Source: Amycolatopsis jiangsuensis (GTDB lineage Bacteria; Actinomycetota; Actinomycetes; Mycobacteriales; Pseudonocardiaceae). Taken from it: a stretch of DNA of 64,000 nt. The DNA lies in assembly GCF_014204865.1 (NCBI RefSeq), contig NZ_JACHMG010000001.1, positions 1,736,001 to 1,800,000 of the forward strand, given 5' to 3'. Made by a program: the position numbers and the translations under genes. Below the pieces are notes generated by a model. That model was not told the DNA's origin and did not search any database. It saw only the letters and a list, made by a program, of their open reading frames with translations. Below are positions 8,333 to 16,300 of this stretch, piece by piece. How positions within the stretch are numbered: the stretch's first letter is position 1; every line of letters begins with the position of its first letter.

Positions 8333-9619
8333 GTGCCGGACAGTTCCCGCGAATCGGCGAGCGCCGTCGCCTCGCGATGTGTGGTGGCCGGCGCGGGGCC
8401 GGGCGGCATGGTGCTGGCGTATCTGCTGTCCCGTGCCGGAGTGCCGGTCACGCTGCTGGAAGCGCGCGGCGATTTCGACCGTGACTTCCGGGGCGACTCG
8501 CTGCACCCGTACACCCTGGAGCTGTTCGACCGGCTCGGCCTCGCCGGCCGGTTGCTGTGCCTGCCGCACCACCGGGCGCGGTATTTCCGGTTCCACACGC
8601 CGTCGGCGACGATCACCCCGGCCGACTACGGGAAGCTGCGCACCCGGTTCCCCTACGTCGCGTTGATGCCGCAGGCCCGGTTCCTCGGTTTCCTGGCCGC
8701 GGAACTCGAGCAGCTGCCGAACGCCCGGCTCCGCACCGACTGCACGGTCACCGGCGTGACCACCGATCCCGGCGGACGGGTCACCGGTGTGCGGTACCGC
8801 GACGGTGCCGGACACCACGAACTGGCCGCCGATCTGGTGATCGGCGCCGACGGGCGGTTCTCGCGGCTGCGCCGGGCCGCCGGGATGACCGCGGACTCGC
8901 TGGGCGCAAGCACGGATCTGCTGTGGTTCCGGCTGCCCCAGCGCGACACCGATCCCGCGGACGCCGACGTCGACCTGTTCTTCGGCCGCGATCACTACGT
9001 GGGGCTGCTGACCGGCACCGAAGGCCGCCAGGTCGGCTACAGCCTGCCCAAGGGCGGCTACCCGGCCGCGCGCGAGGCGGGCGTGGCGCCGATCCGCGCC
9101 GCGGTCGCGGAACTGGTGCCGTGGCTGGCCGACCGGGTGCACCTGCTGACCGACTTCTCGCAGACCACGTTGCTGTCAGTGGACATCGCGCGGGTGCCGC
9201 GCTGGTGGCGGCCGGGTTTGCTGCTCGTCGGAGACGCGGCGCACGTGATCTCCCCGGTCGGCGGAAACGGGATCCTCATGGCGATCCAGGACGCGGTGGC
9301 CGCGGCCAACCGGCTCGTCCCCGCACTGCGCGCCGACAGCCCGGTGCCGGACGCGGTGCTGGCAGCGGTGCAGACCGACCGGGAACCGGCCGTGCGAAAG
9401 GTGCAGGCCGCGCAGGTACGCACCGAACAGCGCGTCGCCGCCGCCCGCGAAACCGGGCGGCCACTCGTCTCGAAGGCACTGCTCACCGTCCTCACCGCGC
9501 TTCCGGGAGCACGCCGCCGAGCCGCGCGGGCCAACGCCTACGGGCCGCACCCGCCGGTACTCGATCCGGATATCCTCGACCGCCCCGACACCGGAGATGA
9601 TGATTCTGTCCGCCCGTGA
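8333..9619 (+). CDS. FAD-dependent aromatic-type monooxygenase
   Basis: 428 residues of the p-hydroxybenzoate hydroxylase fold. It has an N-terminal FAD-binding VVAGAGPGGMVLAYLL (GxGxxG), a middle DG motif VIGADGRFSRLR, and the ribityl-binding GDAAHVISPVGGNGILMAIQDA near residues 300-320. Such enzymes hydroxylate aromatic or polyketide-like substrates with NAD(P)H and O2. A TAACCT -10-like hexamer at 8321-8326 ends six bases before the GTG at 8333 and no Shine-Dalgarno is present, so the mRNA may be leaderless. Its 3' end overlaps the SDR start by 23 bp, suggesting a two-enzyme operon. Substrate not deducible. Confidence 0.88.
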   Translation: MPDSSRESASAVASRCVVAGAGPGGMVLAYLLSRAGVPVTLLEARGDFDRDFRGDSLHPYTLELFDRLGLAGRLLCLPHHRARYFRFHTPSATITPADYGKLRTRFPYVALMPQARFLGFLAAELEQLPNARLRTDCTVTGVTTDPGGRVTGVRYRDGAGHHELAADLVIGADGRFSRLRRAAGMTADSLGASTDLLWFRLPQRDTDPADADVDLFFGRDHYVGLLTGTEGRQVGYSLPKGGYPAAREAGVAPIRAAVAELVPWLADRVHLLTDFSQTTLLSVDIARVPRWWRPGLLLVGDAAHVISPVGGNGILMAIQDAVAAANRLVPALRADSPVPDAVLAAVQTDREPAVRKVQAAQVRTEQRVAAARETGRPLVSKALLTVLTALPGARRRAARANAYGPHPPVLDPDILDRPDTGDDDSVRP

Positions 9620-10577
9620 ACTGTGCGCCACGCTGCTCGACACCGTCGCTGACCGCAGTGTCCTGATCGGATACAGCCGGCTCGGCTACCGCTTGCGCCA
9701 CCGCAGCTGGGCACCTGGCCCACCACCGGGCGCGCTCGCCGGGCGCACCGCGCTCGTCACCGGTGCCAGTTCCGGCCTCGGCCAAGCCACCGCCGAAGGG
9801 CTCGCCCGCCTGGGTGCACGGGTGATCCTCCTGGTACGCAACGAAGAACGCGGGCTACGCGCACGGGAGGAAATCCGGCGGGCAGTACCGGAGTCCGAAG
9901 TGGACGTGGAGCTGTGCGACATCGCGGACCTGTCCGCAGTGGACGGCTGCGCCGCGCGGCTGACGACTCGCCATCCGGTGCTCGACGTCATGGTGCACAA
10001 CGCGGGCGTGCTGCCCGCGCAGCGCTCGGAATCGGCGCAGGGCCACGAACTGACCCTGGCCACGCACGTCCTCGGCCCGCTCCGGCTGACCGAACGGCTG
10101 CGTCCGGCGCTGGCCGGCAGCCGGGACGCCCGGGTGCTGTGGATGTCGTCGGGCGGGATGTACACCCAGCCGATCACCGAGGACCTCGAATTCCGCGAAA
10201 GCCGGTACCGCGGTGCGGTCGCCTATTCCCGCACCAAACGACTGCAGGTCGCGTTCGCCGGTCTGCTGGCCCGCCGCTACGCCCCGGACGGCATCGGCGT
10301 GCACTCCCTGCACCCCGGCTGGGCCGACACTCCCGGCGTGGCCGACTCACTGCCCGGATTCCACCGGGTGATCGGCCCGCTGCTGCGCACTCCGGCGGAG
10401 GGCGCCGACACCGCCGTCTGGCTCGCCGCGACCTCCCCGGCCCCGGAATCCGGCCGCTTCTGGCACGACCGCCGGCAGCGGCCCACGCACTACCTGCCGG
10501 GGCAGCACGACGATCCGGCACGCCTTCAGCGAGTCTGGGCGCGCTGTGCGCACACCGCCGGCCTCGACGACCGCTGA
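9597..10577 (+). CDS. short-chain dehydrogenase/reductase (SDR)
   Basis: 326 residues. After a ~45-residue N-terminal extension comes a classical SDR core: cofactor motif TGASSGLG, HNAGVLP (NAG), a catalytic-region Ser in MSSGGMY and the active-site YSRTK. Oxidoreductase acting with NAD(P)H on a carbonyl or alcohol; the extension and architecture resemble retinol-dehydrogenase/WW-oxidoreductase-like SDRs. It starts inside the last codons of the flavin monooxygenase gene, so the two are co-translated and may act successively on one substrate. ATG at 9600 is an equally possible start. Confidence 0.85.
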   Translation: MMILSARELCATLLDTVADRSVLIGYSRLGYRLRHRSWAPGPPPGALAGRTALVTGASSGLGQATAEGLARLGARVILLVRNEERGLRAREEIRRAVPESEVDVELCDIADLSAVDGCAARLTTRHPVLDVMVHNAGVLPAQRSESAQGHELTLATHVLGPLRLTERLRPALAGSRDARVLWMSSGGMYTQPITEDLEFRESRYRGAVAYSRTKRLQVAFAGLLARRYAPDGIGVHSLHPGWADTPGVADSLPGFHRVIGPLLRTPAEGADTAVWLAATSPAPESGRFWHDRRQRPTHYLPGQHDDPARLQRVWARCAHTAGLDDR

Positions 10578-10623
10578 CGTGCCCCGGTGAACGCGGGCCC
10601 GTCGACGTCCGGGAACGCGGAGT

Positions 10624-10659
10624 CCGTGGAGGCCCCTTCCCGGGAAGGGGCCTCCACGG
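10624..10659. terminator. perfect 36-bp palindrome, bidirectional terminator
   Basis: A perfect inverted repeat (18-bp arms, no loop bases) with core GAGGCCCCTTCC/GGAAGGGGCCTC and outer CCGTG/CACGG lies between the convergent SDR and secreted-protein genes. It should form a very stable hairpin on either strand, with no T-tract, as is usual in high-GC actinomycetes. Part of the sequence recurs in the hairpin at 40179-40235. Confidence 0.8.
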
Positions 10660-10674
10660 CCTTCGTGATCGTGC

Positions 10675-11283
10675 TCAGCTGATCTGCGTCGTGCCCAGTA
10701 CGGTGTCCTGGTCGGCCGGGTCCAGCGCCAGGTTCACGTCGAAGTTCGCCAGCGACGGGTCCGAAGCGTCGGTCGTCACGTGCGTGACCGCTTCGGGGTC
10801 GACCGAGGTGGTCGCCTCGCCGGCCGGAACGCCTTCGGGCACCGTGAAGTCCACGCTGCCCTCCGCGGTGAACGCCAGCGTGCCCTCGTCGGGAATCGCG
10901 GTGTCCGGGATCGGCAGGCTGACCGGCAGCGCGACCGGCTGGTCGCCGATCTGCACGGTCACCGAGGCGTCGATCGAACCGCCCAGCGTCGTGACCCCGA
11001 CCAGGCGCAGGCCGTCCGCCGCGGCGGTGCCCACGTCCGCGTCGAGGCTGAAGGGCACCGAAACCGTCTGGCCGATCGTCGCCGACTCCGGCACGTCGAC
11101 GTGCACCACCGTCGAGACGGTCTGCTCGCCGATCAGCGGGAAGGAGCCCTTGAAGTCCAGCGGTTTGTCCGCGGCACTGGCCACGCCGGCGCCGAGGACC
11201 GTCACCGCCGCGGCGGTCGCGGTGGCGAGCACCCCCATTCTGGCGAAGAACCGGCCGGGAACGCGCTGCGTCATCGTCTTCAC
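10675..11283 (-). CDS. secreted protein of unknown function (DUF6801-like)
   Basis: 202 residues with a Sec signal peptide: positive MKTMTQRVPGRFFARMG, a hydrophobic stretch VLATATAAAVTVLGAG and an ASA-A cleavage site near residue 37. The mature part is beta-rich and Thr/Val/Asp-rich with no cysteine. The KGSFPLIGEQTVSTVVHVDVP segment resembles proteins annotated as DUF6801 in Amycolatopsis and Streptomyces (from memory, moderate certainty). GTG start at 11283 with AAAAGGAG upstream. Probably cell-wall associated or extracellular. It ends at the shared terminator and diverges from the cyclase gene. Confidence 0.75.
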   Translation of the reverse strand: MKTMTQRVPGRFFARMGVLATATAAAVTVLGAGVASAADKPLDFKGSFPLIGEQTVSTVVHVDVPESATIGQTVSVPFSLDADVGTAAADGLRLVGVTTLGGSIDASVTVQIGDQPVALPVSLPIPDTAIPDEGTLAFTAEGSVDFTVPEGVPAGEATTSVDPEAVTHVTTDASDPSLANFDVNLALDPADQDTVLGTTQIS

Positions 11284-11574
11284 ATCCAGCTCCTTTTCCG
11301 TTGCTGCACCGGGAAAATTGCTGGTAGGAAATTAACCGATTCCGGTGCTTCCCGGCACCGCAGCACCGTTTCCGTCAGATTTTGCTCACGCGCACCAGAA
11401 TCCGGGAACCCCATCGTTGTCATCGCGAGGCGCCGCACGACAATTCCCTGCCCGCGCACCCTGTCCGCGGTGAGCAAAACCCGGCGGTTCGGCTTGCCGT
11501 GCCCGCGCCGGGCTGCCACCATCCCGGGATCAGCCCGAACCTCGCCGCCGGCGAGGGTGAGACGACAGGATCCG
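11284..11574. promoter_or_regulatory. divergent intergenic region with separated inverted repeat
   Basis: 291 bp between the secreted-protein and cyclase starts, with an AT-richer left half. TTTTGCTCAC at 11380-11389 and its exact complement GTGAGCAAAA at 11470-11479 form a 10-bp inverted repeat 80 bp apart, which could be a pair of regulator sites looping the region. No clear -35/-10 set was found. AGGA at 11567-11570 serves the GTG at 11575. Confidence 0.35.
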
Positions 11575-13152
11575 GTGCACCCAGCCCAGCACTCCCCCGG
11601 CCGCACGGGACCGTTCGGCTCCACCCTGCTCGGCCCGCTCGGCCAGAGCGCCCCGGCCCTGCGCCGGCGGGTCCAGGTCCTGCTGACCGCCACGCTGATC
11701 GCCACCAACGTCATCGGCGCGCTCGTCGTGGTCGGGCTCGCGGCCCTGCTGATCCCCGGTCCGGGCATGTCCGCCGGCCTCGTGCGGGTCACCGCGATCT
11801 CGGTACCGGGCTACGTCGTCGCCGCGGTCGTCGCCGGTGCGCTCTGGGGAACCCGCGGCGCGCTGCGGACGTTGCACTGGGCCGCCGAGGCACGCCCGCC
11901 GACCGAGGCCGAGCGCACGGCGACGCTGCGCGTCCCGCTCCGGCTCACGTTCGTCCAGGCGGTGCTGTGGGGCTTGGCGACCGTGCTGTTCGGCTGCCTG
12001 GCCGTGCTCGTCCAGCCGGACATCGCGCTGACCGTCTTCCTGGTGGTCGCCTTCGCCAGCGTCGTCGTGTGCGCGATCGCTTACCTGTTCGGCGAGTTCT
12101 CGCTGCGCCCGTACGTCGCGCTGGCGTTGCGGGGAGCGGCGCCGCCGCGGCTGCTGCACGGCGGGGTCAACCGGCGGATGCTGCTGTTCTGGTGCCTGGG
12201 CACGGGGGTGCCGGTCGCCGGACTCGTGGTCACCGCCGTGCTCGCCCTGGTGCGCGGCAACGTGTCCACCACGAAACTCGCCGTGTCGGTGATCGCGCTC
12301 GGACTGGTCGTGCTGTGCTTCGGCCTGCTGGTCACCGTGTTCACCGCGCGCTCGGTGGTGAACCCGCTCTCGTCGGTGCGCGACGGGCTCGGCCGGGTCC
12401 GGTCCGGGGACTTCGCGGTCACCATCCCGGTCTACGACGGGACCGAACTCGGGCTGCTGCAGGCGGGGTTCAACGACATGGCGGCCGGGCTCGCCGAGCG
12501 CGAGCGGCTGCGTGACCTGTTCGGCCGGCACGTGGGTCACGAGGTCGCGGTCGAGGCGATGCGCACCTCCACCGAGCTGGGTGGCACGGTGCGGGCGGTG
12601 TCGGTGCTGTTCGTCGACCTGATCGGTTCGACCGCGCTGGCCGCCAGCCGCCCGCCCGAGGAGGTCGTGGACCTGCTGAACCGCTTCTTCGCCGTCGTCG
12701 TCGACGAGGTCGGCCGGCAGCACGGGCTGGTGAACAAGTTCGTCGGCGACGCCGCGCTGGCGATCTTCGGCGCGCCGGTCCCGCTGGCCGACCACGCCGG
12801 GCACGCGCTCGGCGCGGCCCGCGCGATCGCCGCGCGGCTGGCGGCCGAGGTGCCGGAATGCCCGGCCGGCGTCGGCGTGGCCACCGGGGACGCGGTCGCG
12901 GGCAACGTCGGCGACCCCCGCCGGTTCGAGTACACCGTGATCGGCGATCCGGTCAACGAAGCGGCCCGCCTGACCGAACTCGCGAAGAACGCCGACAGCC
13001 GCCTCCTCGCCTCCTGGCCTGCCGTCGAGGCCGCGTCCGCCGACGAAGCCGGGCACTGGACGACGGCGGACGAGGTCACCCTCCGCGGCCGTGGCCGCGC
13101 GACGACGCTCGCCACCCCGCGAGCGGCGCCCGGCCCGGTCCGGCACCCGTGA
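11575..13152 (+). CDS. membrane class III adenylate/guanylate cyclase with HAMP domain
   Basis: 525 residues. About six transmembrane helices (residues ~25-260) are followed by a HAMP linker (VVNPLSSVRDGLGRVRSGDF) and a C-terminal class III nucleotide cyclase. Cyclase motifs are VLFVDLIGST (first metal Asp), VNKFVGDAALAIFGAP (second Asp) and VIGDPVNEAARL (Asn/Arg transition-state residues). The architecture is that of the mycobacterial Rv1318c/Rv1319c/Rv1320c/Rv3645 group, which make cAMP at the membrane. GTG 11575 has AGGA upstream; the frame stays open to 10780, but that part is antisense to the secreted-protein gene. No downstream effector is nearby. Confidence 0.88.
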   Translation: MHPAQHSPGRTGPFGSTLLGPLGQSAPALRRRVQVLLTATLIATNVIGALVVVGLAALLIPGPGMSAGLVRVTAISVPGYVVAAVVAGALWGTRGALRTLHWAAEARPPTEAERTATLRVPLRLTFVQAVLWGLATVLFGCLAVLVQPDIALTVFLVVAFASVVVCAIAYLFGEFSLRPYVALALRGAAPPRLLHGGVNRRMLLFWCLGTGVPVAGLVVTAVLALVRGNVSTTKLAVSVIALGLVVLCFGLLVTVFTARSVVNPLSSVRDGLGRVRSGDFAVTIPVYDGTELGLLQAGFNDMAAGLAERERLRDLFGRHVGHEVAVEAMRTSTELGGTVRAVSVLFVDLIGSTALAASRPPEEVVDLLNRFFAVVVDEVGRQHGLVNKFVGDAALAIFGAPVPLADHAGHALGAARAIAARLAAEVPECPAGVGVATGDAVAGNVGDPRRFEYTVIGDPVNEAARLTELAKNADSRLLASWPAVEAASADEAGHWTTADEVTLRGRGRATTLATPRAAPGPVRHP

Positions 13153-13177
13153 GCGGGCCCGGCCGGCGACCGAGCCC

Positions 13178-13202
13178 GGTTACCGCCGGCTGAGGCGGGT
13201 AT
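13178..13202 (+). promoter_or_regulatory. SigB/SigF-type promoter of DUF4383 gene
   Basis: GGTT at 13178-13181, a 15-bp spacer and GGGTAT at 13197-13202, 31 bp before the ATG at 13234. It matches the general-stress sigma consensus of actinobacteria (G-x-TT ... GGGTAT) and has the same spacing as five other sites in this window. Confidence 0.65.
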
Positions 13203-13233
13203 GCCGTCCTCCTGCCGAAGGGAAGGAGAACCG

Positions 13234-13677
13234 ATGGCGGCCATCACCACCCGGCGCTGGGCGCTTCCGGTCGTGGCCGTCCTGGGGCTGGTTTACCTGG
13301 TCCTCGGGGTGGCCGGGTTCATCGTGCCGGAAACCGCCTACGCCGCCGGGCACGACACTTCGCGCCTGATCTGGGTGTTCAGTTCCAGCACGGTGCTGAA
13401 CATCGTGCACGTGCTGCTCGGGGTGCTCGGGCTGCTCGCGGCTCGGAAGCTTTCGAGCGCGCTGGGGTACTGCTGGGTGCTGTTCGTCGCCTTCACCGGG
13501 CTGACCGCCTACGGCATCCTGGCCACCTCGTTCGGCAGCGTGCCGCAGGATCCGGTCAACCTCAACTGGGCGGACAACTGGCTGCACGGCATCACCGCGC
13601 TGATCGCTCTCGTGGTGGCGCTCGCCGGCACCGCCACCGGCACCGGTGCCCGCGGCGAACCGCGCTCGGCGAGCTGA
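13234..13677 (+). CDS. DUF4383 four-helix membrane protein
   Basis: 147 residues with four predicted transmembrane helices (ALPVVAVLGLVYLVLGVAGFIV; STVLNIVHVLLGVLGLLA; GYCWVLFVAFTGLTAYGIL; ITALIALVVALAG). The pattern GLVYLVLGVAGF ... LNIVHVLLGVLG ... LNWADNWLH is typical of DUF4383 proteins, common in actinomycetes and cyanobacteria and of unknown function. The ATG at 13234 has an ideal AAGGAGA site at 13223-13229. A stress-type promoter immediately upstream suggests induction under osmotic, oxidative or stationary-phase stress (inference). Confidence 0.85.
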   Translation: MAAITTRRWALPVVAVLGLVYLVLGVAGFIVPETAYAAGHDTSRLIWVFSSSTVLNIVHVLLGVLGLLAARKLSSALGYCWVLFVAFTGLTAYGILATSFGSVPQDPVNLNWADNWLHGITALIALVVALAGTATGTGARGEPRSAS

Positions 13678-13707
13678 ACCACGAGGGCCTGAACCACAAG
13701 GGCAACG

Positions 13708-13860
13708 CTACCGGCCCTGCTGGGGGTCGGTGTCGTCGTGCGGATCGCCCGACGACGTGCCCTGTTCGCCCCGGATGGTCTCCCGTTCCTCGTCGCGCGT
13801 CTCGCCGTAGGCGTCGTCGTGCTCGGGATGTCCGCTCGTGCTCTGCTTCTTCTCCGCCAT
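13708..13860 (-). CDS. small hydrophilic protein (50 aa), unknown
   Basis: 50-residue ORF, MAEKKQSTSGHPEHDD at the N-terminus and DPHDDTDPQQGR at the C-terminus: Asp/Glu/Lys/Gln-rich, no hydrophobic stretch, probably intrinsically disordered. It starts 9 bp after the photolyase stop on the same strand, so it may be co-transcribed. The ribosome-binding site is weak. Short acidic disordered proteins of this kind often accompany stress genes in Amycolatopsis-type genomes. The lack of recognisable homology keeps confidence moderate. Confidence 0.55.
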   Translation of the reverse strand: MAEKKQSTSGHPEHDDAYGETRDEERETIRGEQGTSSGDPHDDTDPQQGR

Positions 13861-13869
13861 GGCCGCCGG

Positions 13870-15231
13870 TTACCCGGCTTTCCCCCGCGCCATGCGGAAC
13901 TCCTCCGCGTCGAGGTCCACGATCGGTTCGGGATAGTCCAGCTCGTCCCGATCGCGGCCGGACAGCTTCCACGGTTCGTGCACCCGCGAGCCCGCCACCC
14001 CCGCCAGCTCCGGAACGTATCGGCGGACGTAGTCGCCGTCCGGATCGTAGCGCCGGGCCTGGGCCAGCGGATTGAGCACCCGATTCGGCCGGGTGTCGGT
14101 CCCGGTGCCGGCCACCCACTGCCAGTTCATCTGGTTGTTCGCGATGTCGCAGTCGACCAGCAGCTCCATGAAGTGCCGCGCGCCCAGGCGCCAGTCGAGG
14201 TAGAGGTTCTTGGTCAGGAAGCTACCGACGATGAGCCGCCCGCGGTTGTGCATCCAGCCCTCACCCGCGAGCTGGCGCATGGCGGCGTCGACGATCGGAT
14301 AGCCGGTTCGGCCGCGTCGCCACGCCTCGAAGTCCGCGTTCGCGCCGCGCCAGCGGTCACCATGGGGCCGGTAGTCCTTTGTGGAGCATTGTGGGCGTGC
14401 GGCGAGGACCTGATGGTGGAAGTCGCGCCAGGCAAGCTGCCGGGTGAACGCGCGGGCACCTTCGGACTCGGTCCCGGCTCGATCGAGCAGTTCGACCGGG
14501 GAGAGCGCACCGAAGTGCAGGTACGGCGACAACCGGGACGTCGCGTCGGCGGCGAGTGCGTCGTGTGCACTCTCGTAGTCGAGAATGTCCTTGCGGCACC
14601 AGCGGTTCATCAGCTTCCGCGCCGTCGTTTCGCCACCGCGGGGCAGCTCGGGCGAATCCGGCTTGGGCGCCCGGGGAAGTTTTCCGGGCGACACGCGTGG
14701 CATGGAGATCGCGCGTGGCGCGCGGAGTACCCCACGGCGAGGCACTCCCTGCCACTTGCGGAAGTACGGTGTGAAGACGGCGAAATGGTCGTTACCCGTC
14801 GGGGTCAGCGACAGCGGTTCCACCGCGGTGACAGAAGTCTCGTGCACGCACAGGTCGACCGCTTCCGCGAGCCGACGCTCACGACGCTGCGCGAATCCGC
14901 TGACGTCCCCCGCGACGTGGACCTCGTCGACGCCGTGACGCCGCACCAGCTCGAGGACTTCGGCGACCGGATCGCCCTTTCGGACCACGAGATGTCCGCC
15001 CCGCTTCCGCAGTGCCTGGTCGAGATCGGCGAGGCAGTCCGCGAGGAAGGCCGAACGATTGGCCGAGTGGAAGGGCGACCGGCTGATCGCCTCGTCGGCC
15101 ACGAACACCGGAATGCACTGTCCGGCCGCGGCCGCCGCGTGCAGCACCGGATTGTCGTGCACCCGCAGGTCGCGGGTGAACAGAGCGATCGACGTATGCG
15201 CCACAGCTGTGCCGGTACCCGGCGAGGGCAC
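13870..15231 (-). CDS. phr: deoxyribodipyrimidine photolyase (class I CPD type)
   Basis: 453 residues. The N-terminal alpha/beta domain (ALFTRDLRVHDNPVLHAA) binds the antenna cofactor. The C-terminal helical domain binds FAD: SRLSPYLHFGALSP, TRQLAWRDFHHQVLA, GYPIVDAAMRQLAGEGWMHNRGRLIVGSFLTKNLYLDWR and NNQMNWQWVAGTGTDTRPNRVLNPLAQARRYDPDG, the full signature of photolyases/cryptochromes. It repairs UV-induced pyrimidine dimers in blue light. The start is ambiguous: GTG 15231 or GTG 15204, neither with a strong ribosome-binding site; longer extensions run antisense to the SRPBCC gene. It lies in a DNA-repair and stress neighbourhood with Ku. Confidence 0.9.
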   Translation of the reverse strand: MPSPGTGTAVAHTSIALFTRDLRVHDNPVLHAAAAAGQCIPVFVADEAISRSPFHSANRSAFLADCLADLDQALRKRGGHLVVRKGDPVAEVLELVRRHGVDEVHVAGDVSGFAQRRERRLAEAVDLCVHETSVTAVEPLSLTPTGNDHFAVFTPYFRKWQGVPRRGVLRAPRAISMPRVSPGKLPRAPKPDSPELPRGGETTARKLMNRWCRKDILDYESAHDALAADATSRLSPYLHFGALSPVELLDRAGTESEGARAFTRQLAWRDFHHQVLAARPQCSTKDYRPHGDRWRGANADFEAWRRGRTGYPIVDAAMRQLAGEGWMHNRGRLIVGSFLTKNLYLDWRLGARHFMELLVDCDIANNQMNWQWVAGTGTDTRPNRVLNPLAQARRYDPDGDYVRRYVPELAGVAGSRVHEPWKLSGRDRDELDYPEPIVDLDAEEFRMARGKAG

Positions 15232-15242
15232 GGCGAAACCCC

Positions 15243-15267
15243 GTTTCCGCCGAGAGACAGCGGGTAA
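15243..15267 (+). promoter_or_regulatory. SigB/SigF-type promoter of SRPBCC gene
   Basis: GTTT at 15243-15246, a 15-bp spacer and GGGTAA at 15262-15267, 39 bp before the ATG at 15307. Same architecture as the sites at 13178, 19713, 19748, 21392 and 25519. Confidence 0.7.
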
Positions 15268-15306
15268 GCCGGGGAGAACCCCACAACCGAGGAGAGGACG
15301 TGCCCG

Positions 15307-15774
15307 ATGAGCACCATCACCGAGTCCGTCGACGTGGACGTGACGGTGTCCACGGCCTACGACCAGTGGACCCAGTTCGAATCGTTCCCGGAGTTCATGG
15401 AAGGCGTGGACGAGATCCGGCAGGTCGACCCCACCCACACGCACTGGACGATCTCGGTGGGCGGCGTGACCCGCGAGTTCGACGCGACGATCACCGAGCA
15501 GCATCCCGACGAACGGGTCGCCTGGGCCTCGGACTCCGGGCCGACCCACGCCGGGGTGATCACCTTCCACCGCATCAACGACGAGACCACCAGGGTGACC
15601 GCCCAGATGGACCTCGACCCGGACGGCTTCGCCGAGAAGGCCGCCGACAAGCTCGGCATCCTCAACCGCCGGGTCAAGGGCGACCTGGACCGCTTCAAGA
15701 CGTTCATCGAACGCCGGGGCGGGCAGCAGACCGGTTCCTGGCGCGGTGACGTGCAGCGGCCACCCCAGAACTGA
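15307..15774 (+). CDS. SRPBCC family protein (polyketide cyclase/dehydrase-like)
   Basis: 155 residues of the START/Bet v1-like fold. The N-terminal ESVDVDVTVSTAYDQWTQFESFPEFMEGVDEIRQVD strand-helix motif is diagnostic of the polyketide_cyc2 group, and the C-terminal long helix (FAEKAADKLGILNRRVKGDLDRFKTFIE) closes the cavity. The group binds hydrophobic ligands; members near stress genes in actinomycetes are uncharacterised. ATG 15307 has AGGAGAGG upstream; a GTG at 15300 is in another frame. A stress-type promoter precedes it. Confidence 0.85.
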   Translation: MSTITESVDVDVTVSTAYDQWTQFESFPEFMEGVDEIRQVDPTHTHWTISVGGVTREFDATITEQHPDERVAWASDSGPTHAGVITFHRINDETTRVTAQMDLDPDGFAEKAADKLGILNRRVKGDLDRFKTFIERRGGQQTGSWRGDVQRPPQN

Positions 15775-15858
15775 TCCAGCACTGAGATCCCGCACTGAGG
15801 ACACCGCCGCACGAAAGCCAGTCATGAAGAAACCGCCGCCGTCGCCGGGAAGTCGTGC

Positions 15859-16209
15859 ATGGATGCCGACGAACTCGTCGTGCTCGGGAGCGGAGCGGCC
15901 GGGGTCAGTGCGGCGTGTGCCTATCGCGAAGCCGGCGGCACCGGCCCGGTCCGCATCCTGAGCGCCGACGTCGACCCACCTTACGAACGGCCTCCGCTGT
16001 CGAAGAACTTCCTGCGTGGTGAGACGAGCGCGGAGAAGATCTCCCTGCTGGACGCCGGGGAGGACCACGCACTGTGGCGACGGCTCGGCGCGGCCGGACA
16101 CCGAATCGGCCAGGAGCCGGGTGCCATCGTGCGCACCAGCGCACGGCTCGACGGGCGGGCACCCGACGGGCTCTCGACCCTGCTGCGCCGGCTCGCCTCG
16201 GGCGAGTGA
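15859..16209 (+). pseudogene. truncated FAD-dependent (ferredoxin reductase-like) oxidoreductase
   Basis: 116-residue ORF. Residues 1-62 match the start of ferredoxin/rubredoxin reductases: LVVLGSGAAGVSAACAYREAG is a dinucleotide-binding motif and DPPYERPPLSKNFLRGE the characteristic following segment. From about residue 62 the similarity stops and the remainder (LDAGEDHALWRRLGAAG ... LRRLASGE) does not resemble the family, whose members are ~400 residues. The NAD domain and C-terminal domain are missing. Most simply a remnant after an internal deletion; a short functional protein cannot be excluded. Confidence 0.55.
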
Positions 16210-16300
16210 GCCCGCCGGGTCCGGCCGGGTTCGGCCCCGGACCGGGTGAGCACTACGCTCGGCCCGCAGTCACCACGCCCGGAACCCGGAGGTCGCCGCC

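Noticed and set aside
13870..16101. 743-aa photolyase fusion with an N-terminal extension
   Set aside because: The extension is antisense to the SRPBCC gene and the oxidoreductase remnant; photolyase signatures start only after 15231.
16230..16250. GGGTTC ... GGGTGA upstream of the methyltransferase as stress promoter
   Set aside because: Spacer of about 11 and a poor -10; no match to the other six sites.
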